A stretch of 64,000 bases of DNA from Lentibacillus siamensis (GCF_039522605.1 NZ_BAAADS010000012.1:248001-312000), one strand, 5' to 3'; positions 8,660 to 18,249 are shown, counted from the stretch's first letter. Numbers and translations: made by a program. The notes: generated by a model not told the origin, from the letters alone.

Positions 8660-8970
8660 TTGAACTAAACTGCGAATTAACTGCTGGAATGTTTTCTATA
8701 AGCATGTCCGCTTCTCACCCTGCCGTCCGGGATCGTCCGTTTTTCTACAACGATTTTGATTCAATAGCGATCTTTTTTGCGGGGAGTGTAACACCACTGA
8801 ATTTGCTTGCAATACGACGAGCACAAGGAGGCTCATCAGCCGCCCATGGTAAAGAAGACACAGCAAAAGTGATTTTCTTGAGCTGATGTCGCACTTATGC
8901 TGAAAGTGAATGCGACGTGTATTTCCGCAGCGGTGGTAGAACATCATACTATGTCGCAGTTTATGCATTT
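8660..8970 (+). repeat. Dispersed intergenic repeat, copy A (rearranged)
   Basis: This fills most of the gap between yqxA and lepA. The block at 8848-8910 (GGTAAAGAAGACACAG, then GATGTCGCACTTATGCTG) is nearly identical to 30714-30776. The blocks at 8711-8735 (CCCTGCCGTCCGGGATCG) and 8736-8753 (TCCGTTTTTCTACAACGA) match copy B inverted. An end block, GTCGCAGTTTATG (8953-8965), also appears inverted and degenerate at about 8668-8680. No plausible protein is encoded; the open frames here are chance. Confidence 0.8.
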
Positions 8971-9087
8971 TTCGTCAAACAAATTTTATAACGAAAATAA
9001 CCTTCAGAAAATGTTAAAGTTGCTGAACTCTTCATGTGGAAGACGGCTAATTATGGCATTTTCAAATGGGTGTTTCCGCTTTTGTTC

Positions 9088-9116
9088 TTGAATGTAAGTG
9101 GTGCAATTGCTATAAT
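9088..9116 (+). promoter_or_regulatory. Sigma-A promoter P1 of lepA
   Basis: TTGAAT (9088-9093), a 17-base spacer and TATAAT (9111-9116). Confidence 0.75.
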
Positions 9117-9128
9117 CAATCCTAGCTG

Positions 9129-9157
9129 TTGACGTCTGAAAGCAAACTATTTTATAG
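9129..9157 (+). promoter_or_regulatory. Sigma-A promoter P2 of lepA
   Basis: TTGACG (9129-9134), a 17-base spacer and TTATAG (9152-9157; a one-base shift gives TATAGA). It lies 13 bases downstream of P1, so the two are tandem. Confidence 0.6.
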
Positions 9158-9180
9158 ATACGTAGGAGTGAACGTCACGA

Positions 9181-10989
9181 ATGGTTAAAAAACAAAGTCA
9201 CGTGCGGAATTTTTCGATTATAGCACATATTGATCACGGTAAGTCCACATTGGCTGACCGGATTCTTGAAAATACCAAAGCATTATCACAACGCGAAATG
9301 AAGGAACAATTTCTGGATGCCATGGACCTGGAGCGTGAACGCGGTATCACAATTAAGCTCAATGCTGTTCAACTCCATTATGATAGTAAAAGTGGCGAAG
9401 AATATACGTTTCATTTAATTGATACACCGGGACATGTCGATTTTACATATGAAGTTTCAAGAAGTCTTGCCGCGTGTGAGGGAGCAATTCTGGTTGTTGA
9501 TGCGGCACAGGGAATAGAGGCTCAAACACTTGCAAATATCTATTTGGCTTTGGATAATGAATTGGAAATTATACCGGTCATTAATAAGATTGATTTGCCA
9601 AATGCCGATCCTGACAGGGTGGCTCAGGAACTGGAAGATGTGGTTGGACTTGATAAAGACGATGTTATTCTTGCTTCGGCTAAAGACAATATCGGGGTTC
9701 CGGAAATTTTGGAGCGTATAATTGATACGATTCCTGCACCGTCCGGAAATGATGCAGATCCGTTAAAAGCTCTCATATTTGATTCCTTATATGACCCATA
9801 TCGGGGAGTAATTGCTTACGTATGTATCAAAGAGGGTTCCGTGAAAATCGGCGATAAAATCAGGATGATGGCTACCGGAAAAGAATTTGAAGTAAATGAA
9901 ATTGGTGTGTTCACACCAAAACCGGTTGCCAAGGATGAATTAACTGTTGGAGACGTTGGATTTCTGACAGCATCGATTAAAAATGTGGGAGACAGCCGTG
10001 TCGGGGATACGGTCACACTTGCTGATAATCCTGCAGATCAACCACTTCCGGGATATCGCCGGTTGAACCCAATGGTGTTTTGCGGATTGTTTCCGATTGA
10101 TTCAAATAAATACAATGATTTGCGGGAGGCATTGGAACGGCTGGAGTTAAATGATTCATCATTGCAATATGAGGCAGAGACATCGCAAGCACTGGGCTTT
10201 GGTTTTCGCTGCGGGTTTCTGGGCTTGTTACATATGGAAATCATTCAGGAGCGGATTGAACGGGAATTTAATATTGAATTAATTACGACTGCACCGAGTG
10301 TAATATATGAAGTGGAACAGACCGATCATGAAACGGTCGAAGTTGATAATCCGTCAGTGATGCCGGATCCGCAGCTGATCAGTGAAGTCAGAGAACCATT
10401 TGTAAAGGCAACAATCATGGTACCGAACGATTTTGTCGGTCCAGTAATGGAAATCGCCCAAAAAAAACGCGGGCAGTTTGTTGATATGGAGTACCTTGAT
10501 GAAATTCGGGTTAATATTGTTTATCATATTCCACTTTCCGAAATTGTCTATGACTTTTTTGATCAGCTGAAATCACAAACGAAGGGATACGCTTCTTTTG
10601 ATTATGATTTGATTGGTTACAGAACGTCCAACCTGGTTAAAATGGACATATTGTTGAACGGGGATACAATTGATGCCTTATCATTTATTGTTCACCGGGA
10701 TTTCGCCTATGAACGTGGGAAACATATAGTCGACAAACTGAAGGATCTTATTCCAAGGCAGCAATTTGAAGTACCGGTTCAGGCAGCTATCGGTAATAAG
10801 ATTATCGCGCGTTCGACGATAAAAGCAATGAAAAAGAATGTTTTATCCAAATGTTATGGCGGCGATATTTCCCGTAAACGTAAACTTCTGGAAAAGCAGA
10901 AAGAAGGAAAGAAACGGATGAAAATGGTTGGGTCTGTCGAAGTGCCTCAGGAAGCGTTTATGGCAGTTCTGAAGATGGACAATGATTAA
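9181..10989 (+). CDS. lepA: Elongation factor 4 (LepA)
   Basis: A 602-residue translational GTPase related to EF-G. It acts on the ribosome (back-translocation, or help in 30S assembly or under stress). The G motifs are complete: AHIDHGKSTLADRIL (about residues 15-29), DTPGHVDFTYEV (about 81-92) and NKIDLP (about 137-142). The LepA-specific C-terminal domain ends KEGKKRMKMVGSVEVPQEAF. Length is typical. ATG 9181 follows AGGAG. Two tandem sigma-A promoters lie upstream and hemW lies downstream, as in Bacillus. Confidence 0.97.
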   Translation: MVKKQSHVRNFSIIAHIDHGKSTLADRILENTKALSQREMKEQFLDAMDLERERGITIKLNAVQLHYDSKSGEEYTFHLIDTPGHVDFTYEVSRSLAACEGAILVVDAAQGIEAQTLANIYLALDNELEIIPVINKIDLPNADPDRVAQELEDVVGLDKDDVILASAKDNIGVPEILERIIDTIPAPSGNDADPLKALIFDSLYDPYRGVIAYVCIKEGSVKIGDKIRMMATGKEFEVNEIGVFTPKPVAKDELTVGDVGFLTASIKNVGDSRVGDTVTLADNPADQPLPGYRRLNPMVFCGLFPIDSNKYNDLREALERLELNDSSLQYEAETSQALGFGFRCGFLGLLHMEIIQERIEREFNIELITTAPSVIYEVEQTDHETVEVDNPSVMPDPQLISEVREPFVKATIMVPNDFVGPVMEIAQKKRGQFVDMEYLDEIRVNIVYHIPLSEIVYDFFDQLKSQTKGYASFDYDLIGYRTSNLVKMDILLNGDTIDALSFIVHRDFAYERGKHIVDKLKDLIPRQQFEVPVQAAIGNKIIARSTIKAMKKNVLSKCYGGDISRKRKLLEKQKEGKKRMKMVGSVEVPQEAFMAVLKMDND

Positions 10990-11017
10990 GACGGACGGGA
11001 AACAGAGTTGAGTATTG

Positions 11018-11048
11018 TTCAGCCACCGGGGTTTCTTCGGTGGCTGAA
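11018..11048 (+). other. Hairpin between lepA and hemW
   Basis: TTCAGCCACCG (11018-11028) pairs perfectly with CGGTGGCTGAA (11038-11048) around a nine-base loop. There is no T-run, so it is more likely a processing, stability or weak attenuation element than a full terminator. Confidence 0.6.
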
Positions 11049-11067
11049 TGTATTGGGAGAGGATAAG

Positions 11068-12225
11068 ATGGTTAATTCCGTTTATATCCATATACCATTC
11101 TGCCAGCAAATTTGTCATTACTGCGATTTTACGAAGTTCTTTTATAATGAAAGATTGGCTACAGAATATATGGAAGCACTGACAAACGAAATCAACACTA
11201 ACATTCATGGAAAGAAGCAAAAGGTTAAAACAATTTTTATTGGCGGGGGAACACCTACAGCGTTGAATATGAAGCAGCTCCGTTCGTTGCTGGAGCTTAT
11301 TGATCATAAATTTGACGTCGCGAATTGTGAGGAATACACAATCGAAGGAAATCCGGGCGACTTTGAGGTAGAGAAAGTCAGGCTGCTGAAAAGTTATGGC
11401 GTGAACCGCATTTCATTGGGGGTACAGGTCTTTGATGATCAGATGCTTGAAGAATTGGGCCGTCTGCACAAAGTAAAGGATGTTTATCACACAATCAACC
11501 TGCTGCAGCGAAATGGTTTTTCAAATATCAGTATTGATTTGATTTATGCATTGCCGAATCAGACGGTGGATCAGTTTCAGAAATCACTCGAAGAAGCTGT
11601 CTCATTTGATCTCCCGCACTATTCGACGTACGCATTGCAAATTGAACCCAAAACCGTATTTTATCAGCGTCATAAAAAAGGGAAACTGCACCGCCCGCCG
11701 CAGGAAGCAGAAGTCCAGATGTATGAAATTCTAAAAAGCACGATGCGGGGGAATAATATCAACCAGTATGAAATCAGTAATTTTGCGAAGAACGGGTTTG
11801 AAAGCAAGCACAATCTGACCTACTGGAACAATGAGCATTATTATGGGTTTGGCGCAGGCGCACACGGGTATCTGCCTGGGAGGAGAACCGGAAATATCCG
11901 TCCGCTTCCCGCTTATAACAAGAAGGCCATGAGCGACGGAAAACCGATATTATCAATAGAGGAAATCGGGCTGAAAGAAATGGTGGAAGAAGAGATGTTT
12001 CTTGGATTGCGTAAGTTGAGCGGGATTAACCAGCAGCATTTCAGGGACAAGTTCGGTTTTTCCTGTGACAGCTTGTATGGGGGTGCTATTTCAAGTCTTG
12101 TTAAAAAAGGATGGCTTGCTGAACAGCAGGGGAATTATTGCCTGACTGACGATGGGCTTTTATTCGGAAATGAAGTGTTTGCGGAATTCCTGCTTGAGGA
12201 AGAAGATTTGAAGCTTGTCCGTTGA
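11068..12225 (+). CDS. hemW: HemW, radical SAM heme chaperone family
   Basis: A 385-residue radical SAM protein. Its CxxxCxxC cluster is at C12, C16 and C19 (FCQQICHYCDF), followed by GGGTPTALN and the SAM-binding and C-terminal HemN-like domains. HemW proteins bind heme and insert it into targets; older annotations call them oxygen-independent coproporphyrinogen III oxidase. The short N-terminus before the cluster argues for HemW rather than true HemN. ATG 11068 has GGGAGAGG upstream. The stop overlaps the -35 of the hrcA promoter. Confidence 0.93.
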   Translation: MVNSVYIHIPFCQQICHYCDFTKFFYNERLATEYMEALTNEINTNIHGKKQKVKTIFIGGGTPTALNMKQLRSLLELIDHKFDVANCEEYTIEGNPGDFEVEKVRLLKSYGVNRISLGVQVFDDQMLEELGRLHKVKDVYHTINLLQRNGFSNISIDLIYALPNQTVDQFQKSLEEAVSFDLPHYSTYALQIEPKTVFYQRHKKGKLHRPPQEAEVQMYEILKSTMRGNNINQYEISNFAKNGFESKHNLTYWNNEHYYGFGAGAHGYLPGRRTGNIRPLPAYNKKAMSDGKPILSIEEIGLKEMVEEEMFLGLRKLSGINQQHFRDKFGFSCDSLYGGAISSLVKKGWLAEQQGNYCLTDDGLLFGNEVFAEFLLEEEDLKLVR

Positions 12226-12250
12226 CAAAAAAATACGGATTTGATAATTT
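12222..12250 (+). promoter_or_regulatory. Sigma-A promoter of the hrcA-dnaK operon
   Basis: TTGACA (12222-12227) overlaps the hemW stop. A 17-base spacer leads to TAATTT (12245-12250), or a 15-base spacer to GATAAT (12243-12248). CIRCE begins 11 bases further on, where it would block the start of transcription. Confidence 0.75.
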
Positions 12251-12260
12251 ATTATTAGCA

Positions 12261-12287
12261 TTAGCACTCGGTGATTGAGAGTGCTAA
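12261..12287. promoter_or_regulatory. CIRCE operator (HrcA binding site)
   Basis: TTAGCACTC (12261-12269), nine bases, then GAGTGCTAA (12279-12287): an exact match to the CIRCE consensus. HrcA with GroEL binds it to repress class I heat-shock genes, so the hrcA-grpE-dnaK-dnaJ genes are autoregulated. Confidence 0.98.
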
Positions 12288-12301
12288 CAGAGGTGATCAT
12301 C

Positions 12302-13333
12302 ATGTTAACAGAAAGACAATTAATGATTTTGCAGGTCATTATTGATGATTTCATCGAGTCAGCACAGCCGGTTGGTTCACGTGCGATTTCCAAAAAGAGC
12401 AATATTTCTTTCAGTTCAGCAACCATTCGAAACGAAATGGCAGATTTGGAAGAAATGGGATTCCTGGAAAAAACACACTCATCGTCTGGGCGAGTTCCTT
12501 CTGAAAAAGGATATCGTTATTATGTAGATCATTTAGCAGCACCAAGAAGTTCGGGGAGTGATACCAAGCTCATTCATAATTCAGTTCAGGACGGATTTTT
12601 CGAATTTGAACAGATTGCACAAAAATCTGCAGAAATTCTGTCTGACATTACGAATTATACGTCAATCATTTTAGGCCCGGAAGTACTGGATACTAAACTG
12701 AAACAATTGCAGATTGTTACACTGTCAAAGCAAAACGCGGTCGTCATACTTGTTACGGATAACGGCCATGTTGAGCATCGGTCATTTTCCATACCGGAAG
12801 AAATTAGTTCATCCGATTTGGAAAAAATGGTTAACATTCTCAATGATCGTTTACGCGGTGTACCACTTATTCAACTGCCGGAAAAGCTTAACTCTGAAAT
12901 TGTCATGTTGATGAAAAGATATATTTCAGATTTTGAAAAATCGTTTAATTATATAAAGCAGGCATTTTTTAATGAAAATCCAGTCAAATTATATTTTGGT
13001 GGTAAAACCAATATTTTAACACAGCCTGAATTTAATGATATTAATAAAGTTCGTTCATTTTACTCCATGATGGAAAATGAAAATGAGATCGCCAGGCTGC
13101 TTAAAGAAACGCATAATGGGATTAAAGTTACGATTGGTCACGAAAATAAAGCGGATGCCATAAAGGATCTCAGCCTGATTACTGCAACGTACCAGTTGAA
13201 CGGCGAGCAGATGGGAACCATTGCAATCATTGGACCGACACGCATGGAGTATAAAAGGGTAATAAGCCTGTTAAATACATTGTCCCATGAAATGTCTGAT
13301 GCTTTATATTTGTGGAATAAAAATAATGAATAA
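12302..13333 (+). CDS. hrcA: Heat-inducible transcription repressor HrcA
   Basis: A 343-residue repressor of class I heat-shock genes. The N-terminal winged helix (about residues 1-75, with ERQLMILQVIIDDFI and SSATIRNEMADLEEMGFL) binds CIRCE. The GAF-like middle and the C-terminal dimerisation part follow. Length is typical. ATG 12302 has AGAGGTGATC upstream; an earlier in-frame start at 12275 lies inside the CIRCE and is rejected. It is the first gene of the operon. Confidence 0.97.
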   Translation: MLTERQLMILQVIIDDFIESAQPVGSRAISKKSNISFSSATIRNEMADLEEMGFLEKTHSSSGRVPSEKGYRYYVDHLAAPRSSGSDTKLIHNSVQDGFFEFEQIAQKSAEILSDITNYTSIILGPEVLDTKLKQLQIVTLSKQNAVVILVTDNGHVEHRSFSIPEEISSSDLEKMVNILNDRLRGVPLIQLPEKLNSEIVMLMKRYISDFEKSFNYIKQAFFNENPVKLYFGGKTNILTQPEFNDINKVRSFYSMMENENEIARLLKETHNGIKVTIGHENKADAIKDLSLITATYQLNGEQMGTIAIIGPTRMEYKRVISLLNTLSHEMSDALYLWNKNNE

Positions 13334-13465
13334 TACTGCTACTAAAAGGGTACATCGATTTGGTGGGACTTCTCCCATCAATTCTTCATGTGTATAAAAT
13401 TAAAGGGTTATATTGTTAAAATATAGTCCATCATGAAATTGAGTTATGCAGGAGGTGGCTAAAGA

Positions 13466-14071
13466 ATGGATGAAAACAAGGAAAAAACGGTTAACAGTAA
13501 TGAGGCTGAAGAAATGGAAGCTCCAGAAACAGCTGAAACTGCTGAAGTAATTGATAATCCGGAACAGGGACAGGATGACCTGCAGCAACAGCTTGGATCG
13601 GATGAGAGTGAAATGGAGGATTTGAAAGCTGAAATCAGTAAGCTGAAACAGGATAAGGATGAGTTTTACCAGCGAATGCTGAGAACACAGGCTGAGTTTG
13701 AAAACTTTAAAAAACGTTCCCAAAAAGAAAAAGAAGCGGAGCGAAAATATAAAGCGGAGGCACTGGCAACTGAATTATTGCCGGCTATGGATAACTTTGA
13801 GCGGGCATTGCAGGTTGAGGTTACAGATGCTGCTGAGGGTTTCATTGATGGCATTTCAATGGTCTACCGGCAAATAAAGGATGCATTAAAGGCCAATGAT
13901 ATTGAGGAAATCGAATGTGTCGGTAAAGAATTTGATCCAAATCTTCATCATGCTGTCATGCAGCTGGAAGATGAGGAAATGGAATCGAATATTGTTGCAG
14001 AAGAGTTGCAAAAGGGCTATATGCTTAAAGATAAAGTGATTCGACCTGCAATGGTTAAAGTAAATAAGTAA
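13466..14071 (+). CDS. grpE: GrpE nucleotide exchange factor
   Basis: A 201-residue co-chaperone that releases ADP from DnaK. It has an acidic, disordered N-terminus (about residues 1-55), a long coiled coil (about 50-110, with FYQRMLRTQAEFENFKKRSQ) and the C-terminal beta domain ending YMLKDKVIRPAMVKV. AGGAGGTGG precedes ATG 13466. The 132-base gap after hrcA holds an imperfect hairpin (13360-13381) that may tune expression between hrcA and grpE. Confidence 0.96.
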   Translation: MDENKEKTVNSNEAEEMEAPETAETAEVIDNPEQGQDDLQQQLGSDESEMEDLKAEISKLKQDKDEFYQRMLRTQAEFENFKKRSQKEKEAERKYKAEALATELLPAMDNFERALQVEVTDAAEGFIDGISMVYRQIKDALKANDIEEIECVGKEFDPNLHHAVMQLEDEEMESNIVAEELQKGYMLKDKVIRPAMVKVNK

Positions 14072-14100
14072 CAGAATAGCAGTTAAGGAGGAAATGTTTT

Positions 14101-15939
14101 ATGAGTAAGATTATTGGTATTGACTTAGGTACAACAAATTCATGTGTATCCGTTATGGAAGGCGGGGAAGCTGTTGTAATCCCCACCCCGGAAGGTAATC
14201 GGACTACACCATCAGTTGTTGCATTCAAAAATGGTGAGCGTCAAGTAGGTGAAGTTGCGAAACGTCAAGCAATAACCAACCCGAACACCATCCAATCTAT
14301 TAAACGTCATATGGGTACTGACTACAAGGTGAAGATTGAGGATAAAGAATATACACCTCAGGAAGTTTCTGCAATTATTCTGCAGCACATTAAATCATAT
14401 GCAGAAGATTATCTAGGTGAAGAGGTTAATAAAGCCGTTATCACTGTTCCGGCATACTTTAATGATGCTGAGCGTCAGGCAACAAAGGACGCAGGGAAAA
14501 TAGCGGGTCTTGAAGTAGAACGAATCATTAACGAGCCAACCGCAGCAGCGCTGGCATACGGAATTGACAAAGAAGACCAGGATCAGACTATTCTTGTTTA
14601 TGACCTTGGTGGCGGTACATTTGACGTATCAATCCTGGATATCGGCGAAGGTACGTTTGAAGTTGTTTCGACTGCCGGTGACAACCGCCTTGGTGGTGAC
14701 GATTTTGATGAAGTGATTATTGATCATATGGTGAAAGAGTTTAAAAAAGAGAATGGCATTGACCTTTCACAAGATAAAATGGCAACACAGCGATTGAAAG
14801 ATGCAGCTGAAAAAGCGAAGAAAGAATTGTCAGGTGTGGCACAAACACAAATTTCATTACCATTTATTACGGCTGGGGAAGCTGGTCCAATGCATTTGGA
14901 AATGACGATGACTCGCGCGAAATTCGAGGAGCTTACGACAGAATTGGTTGAACGTACAATGGTTCCAACCAGAAAAGCATTAAAAGATGCTGATTTGTCA
15001 TCCAATGACATTAACCGGGTACTTCTCGTTGGTGGCTCAACACGTATCCCTGCTGTACAGGAAGCAATTAAACGCGAAACCGGCAAAGAGCCATCCAAGG
15101 GCGTTAACCCTGATGAAGTTGTTGCACTTGGTGCTGCAATTCAGGGCGGTGTACTCCAGGGTGATGTAAAAGACGTTGTATTGCTTGATGTTACACCACT
15201 TTCCCTTGGTATTGAAACAATGGGAAGTGTTACAACAAAACTGATTGAACGAAATACTACAATTCCAACAAGCGAATCTCAAGTATTCTCAACAGCTGCT
15301 GATAATCAAACTGCAGTAGATATCCATGTGCTTCAAGGTGAACGCGAAATGGCGGCGGATAACAAAACATTAGGCCGTTTCCAATTAACGGATATACCGC
15401 CGGCACCAAGAGGGGTTCCACAAATTGAAGTTTCATTTGATATTGATGCAAATGGTATTGTAAGTGTTCGTGCAAAAGATAAAGGAACGAATAAAGAACA
15501 ATCCATTACGATTAAATCTTCATCCGGTTTATCTGACGAAGAGGTAGAACAAATGGTAAAAGATGCTGAGGAAAATGCCGAGGCAGATCAGAAGCGCCGG
15601 GAAGAAGTAGAACTTCGCAATGAAGCAGATCAGCTTATCTTTACAACGGATAAAACGATTAAAGATCTCGGCGAGAATGTTTCCGAAGATGAAAAACAAA
15701 CAGCTGAAGATGCCAAAGAAGAACTGAAAAAAGCTATTGAAGCTGACGATTTGGATCAGATTAAAGAGAAGAAAGATGCACTTCAGGAGCAGGTTCAGCA
15801 GCTTTCAGTGAAAATGTATGAGCAGATGCAGCAGGAACAACAGGCACAGCAGGGTTCTGAAGAGGCAGACTCAGGTTCTGCAGACGATGTAGAGGACGCT
15901 GATTATAAAGATGTTAACGACGAAGAAGACAAGAAATAA
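14101..15939 (+). CDS. dnaK: Chaperone DnaK (Hsp70)
   Basis: A 612-residue Hsp70. The ATPase domain begins IIGIDLGTTNSCVSV and contains VYDLGGGTFDVSIL and LLVGGSTRIPAVQ. The substrate domain follows from about residue 365, then a helical lid and a flexible acidic tail. It folds and refolds proteins with DnaJ and GrpE. The 24-residue gap relative to proteobacterial DnaK in the ATPase domain is typical of Gram-positive members. AGGAGG lies upstream of ATG 14101. A strong terminator follows. Confidence 0.98.
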   Translation: MSKIIGIDLGTTNSCVSVMEGGEAVVIPTPEGNRTTPSVVAFKNGERQVGEVAKRQAITNPNTIQSIKRHMGTDYKVKIEDKEYTPQEVSAIILQHIKSYAEDYLGEEVNKAVITVPAYFNDAERQATKDAGKIAGLEVERIINEPTAAALAYGIDKEDQDQTILVYDLGGGTFDVSILDIGEGTFEVVSTAGDNRLGGDDFDEVIIDHMVKEFKKENGIDLSQDKMATQRLKDAAEKAKKELSGVAQTQISLPFITAGEAGPMHLEMTMTRAKFEELTTELVERTMVPTRKALKDADLSSNDINRVLLVGGSTRIPAVQEAIKRETGKEPSKGVNPDEVVALGAAIQGGVLQGDVKDVVLLDVTPLSLGIETMGSVTTKLIERNTTIPTSESQVFSTAADNQTAVDIHVLQGEREMAADNKTLGRFQLTDIPPAPRGVPQIEVSFDIDANGIVSVRAKDKGTNKEQSITIKSSSGLSDEEVEQMVKDAEENAEADQKRREEVELRNEADQLIFTTDKTIKDLGENVSEDEKQTAEDAKEELKKAIEADDLDQIKEKKDALQEQVQQLSVKMYEQMQQEQQAQQGSEEADSGSADDVEDADYKDVNDEEDKK

Positions 15940-15960
15940 GGATAGCATCCATTAAAAAAT

Positions 15961-15997
15961 AGTCAAAGTCAGGATTCTCTTGGCTTTGACTTTTTTT
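15961..15997 (+). terminator. Terminator after dnaK
   Basis: AGTCAAAG (15961-15968) pairs with CTTTGACT (15984-15991), followed by a run of seven T. It separates hrcA-grpE-dnaK from dnaJ. Confidence 0.85.
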
Positions 15998-16124
15998 CTG
16001 AAGACTGATTTTCCAATACTTTCATGGAAAAATCAGCATAGAATACAGTGTTTGTTTGCTATTAAGCCGAATATAATGGTAAGATAAATTTTATGCAATA
16101 GTGTATCGGGAGAGTGATTTTTAA

Positions 16125-17246
16125 GTGAGTAAGCGCGACTATTATGAAGTACTTGGAGTCGAAAAAGGTGCTTCAAAAGATGAAATTAAAAAGGCCTATC
16201 GAAAGCTGGCCAGAAAATATCACCCGGATGTAAGCAAAGAGGAAAATGCATCCGATAAATTTAAAGAAGCAAAAGAAGCCTATGAAGTTCTAAGTAATGA
16301 GCAAAAACGTTCGCAGTACGATCAATTTGGCCATGCAGGTGCCCAAGGCCAAGGGTTCGGCGGATTTGGCGGCGGTGCACAGGACTTTGGTGGATTCGGC
16401 GATATTTTCGATATGTTCTTTGGCGGTGGGCGAAGACGTGATCCAAACGCACCGCAACAGGGTGCAGATTTGCAATATTCCATGACGCTTGATTTTGAGG
16501 AAGCAATCTTCGGTAAAGAAACAGATGTCAAAATACCAAAAGAGGAAAAATGCGATACGTGTGATGGATCAGGTGCCAAACCGGGTACAAAGGCAAATAC
16601 TTGTTCGCATTGTGGCGGTTCGGGTCAGCTGAACATGGAGCAGAACACACCGTTCGGCAAAGTTGTTAACCGACGTGTATGTCATCACTGTAATGGCTCA
16701 GGTAAAATTATTCCTGAAAAATGCGGCACTTGCGGCGGAAGTGGAAAAGTGACCAAAAATAAAGAAATTCATATTTCCATCCCAGCAGGAATTGACGAGG
16801 GACATCAAATCAGAGTCTCCGGAAAAGGTGAAGCAGGCGTAAACGGAGGTCCTCCCGGCGATTTGTTCGTTGTAATTCAGGTACGGCCGCATGAATTTTT
16901 CCGGCGTGAAGGCGATCATATCCATTGCGAACTGCCAATAACGTTTGCACAGGCTGCACTTGGTGATGAAATGGAAGTACCGACCGTACATGGCAAAGTT
17001 ATGCTGAAAGTACCAGCAGGAACGCAGACCGGCAAAACATTCCGCTTGAAAGGGAAAGGTGCACCAAATGTTCGTGGATACGGCCATGGGGACCAACATG
17101 TTCAGGTAAGAGTAATTACACCAAGCAAGCTGACTGATCACCAAAAGGAATTGATTCGCGAGTTTAATGAAATTGGCGGAAATGAAGCAACTGATGAACA
17201 AGGCGGTTCATTCTTTCAAAAGTTCAAAAATGCATTTAAGAACTAA
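16125..17246 (+). CDS. dnaJ: Chaperone DnaJ (Hsp40)
   Basis: A 373-residue type I Hsp40 that delivers clients to DnaK and triggers its ATPase. It has a J domain with HPD at residues 33-35, a Gly/Phe-rich linker (about 70-105), four CxxCxGxG zinc repeats (CDTCDGSG, CSHCGGSG, CHHCNGSG, CGTCGGSG) and the C-terminal client-binding domains. The start is GTG 16125 after GGGAGAG. A TATAAT at 16072-16077 with a poor -35 suggests its own weak promoter after the dnaK terminator. Confidence 0.97.
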   Translation: MSKRDYYEVLGVEKGASKDEIKKAYRKLARKYHPDVSKEENASDKFKEAKEAYEVLSNEQKRSQYDQFGHAGAQGQGFGGFGGGAQDFGGFGDIFDMFFGGGRRRDPNAPQQGADLQYSMTLDFEEAIFGKETDVKIPKEEKCDTCDGSGAKPGTKANTCSHCGGSGQLNMEQNTPFGKVVNRRVCHHCNGSGKIIPEKCGTCGGSGKVTKNKEIHISIPAGIDEGHQIRVSGKGEAGVNGGPPGDLFVVIQVRPHEFFRREGDHIHCELPITFAQAALGDEMEVPTVHGKVMLKVPAGTQTGKTFRLKGKGAPNVRGYGHGDQHVQVRVITPSKLTDHQKELIREFNEIGGNEATDEQGGSFFQKFKNAFKN

Positions 17247-17270
17247 ACGGTGTTTTCTGAAACACCGTTT
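17245..17270 (+). other. Hairpin after dnaJ
   Basis: AAACGGTGTTT (17245-17255) and AAACACCGTTT (17260-17270) form a perfect 11-bp stem with a four-base loop, overlapping the dnaJ stop. There is no T-run behind it, so partial read-through into prmA is likely. Confidence 0.65.
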
Positions 17271-17310
17271 ACATAAATGAGTCTATATTATCAGGAAATG
17301 AGTGAATTAC

Positions 17311-18249
17311 ATGAAATGGTCGGAAATATGCATTCATACAACAAATGAAGCTATTGAACCAATTTCTAACATTCTTCATGAAACAGGTGCCAGTGGAGTT
17401 GTGATCGAGGATCCAACAGATCTTACAAAGGAACATGAAAGTAAATTTGGCGAAGTGTATGAGCTGAATGAAGAAGAATATCCGGAAGAAGGCGTATATA
17501 TTAAAGCATATTTGCCGGTTAACAGTTTCCTGGGTGAAACCGTTGATGAAATTAAACAGGCAGTCAATAACCTGATGCTGTATGATATTGATCTCGGCAG
17601 AAACCAGGTTACGCTTAGTGAAATCCGGGAAGAGGAATGGGCGACTGCATGGAAAAAATACTACAAGCCTGTTAAAATTTCAAAAAAGACTACTATTATT
17701 CCAACCTGGGAAGAATATGAACGTGTATCAAGTGACGAATTGATTATTGAGCTTGATCCGGGAATGGCATTTGGAACAGGAACACATCCGACAACCGTAT
17801 TAAGCATTCAAGCAATCGAACAATATTTGCAGCCTGGTGATCTGGCGATTGATGTTGGTTGTGGTTCCGGTGTGCTCAGTATTGCATCAGCATTGCTTGG
17901 CGCAAGCGAAGTTTATGCTTATGACCTGGATGATATTGCAGTTAAAAGTACTTCGATTAACTCCAAGCTAAATAATACCGATAAGCAGATTCATGTCAGG
18001 CAGAATAATCTGCTGGACCATATTGATATGGAAGCAGATGTTATTGTGTCCAATATACTGGCAGAAATTATCGTCAGGTTTACTGACGATGCATGGAATA
18101 ACCTGCGTACCGGTGGTGTTTTTATCACGTCAGGAATTATCCAGGCTAAGAAACAGCTGGTGTTGGATGACTTGGAGAAACACGGGTTCAGGATTTTGGA
18201 AGTAAATGAAATGGAAGATTGGGTGGCTATAGTTGCCAAGAAGATTTAG
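17311..18249 (+). CDS. prmA: Ribosomal protein L11 methyltransferase
   Basis: A 312-residue SAM-dependent enzyme that trimethylates ribosomal protein L11. It has an N-terminal L11-binding domain (MKWSEICIHTTNEAIEPISN) and a C-terminal class I fold with AIDVGCGSGVLSIAS as the SAM-binding loop (about residues 180-194) and SNILAEII as the NxL-type motif. ATG 17311 is preferred over GTG 17302 because the protein start MKWSE matches the family. It follows dnaJ and precedes rsmE, the usual Bacillus order. Confidence 0.94.
   Translation: MKWSEICIHTTNEAIEPISNILHETGASGVVIEDPTDLTKEHESKFGEVYELNEEEYPEEGVYIKAYLPVNSFLGETVDEIKQAVNNLMLYDIDLGRNQVTLSEIREEEWATAWKKYYKPVKISKKTTIIPTWEEYERVSSDELIIELDPGMAFGTGTHPTTVLSIQAIEQYLQPGDLAIDVGCGSGVLSIASALLGASEVYAYDLDDIAVKSTSINSKLNNTDKQIHVRQNNLLDHIDMEADVIVSNILAEIIVRFTDDAWNNLRTGGVFITSGIIQAKKQLVLDDLEKHGFRILEVNEMEDWVAIVAKKI

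Noticed and set aside
8617..8886. Open frames of about 90 codons on both strands in the yqxA-lepA gap
   Set aside because: They lie in a dispersed repeat whose copies do not keep a reading frame.
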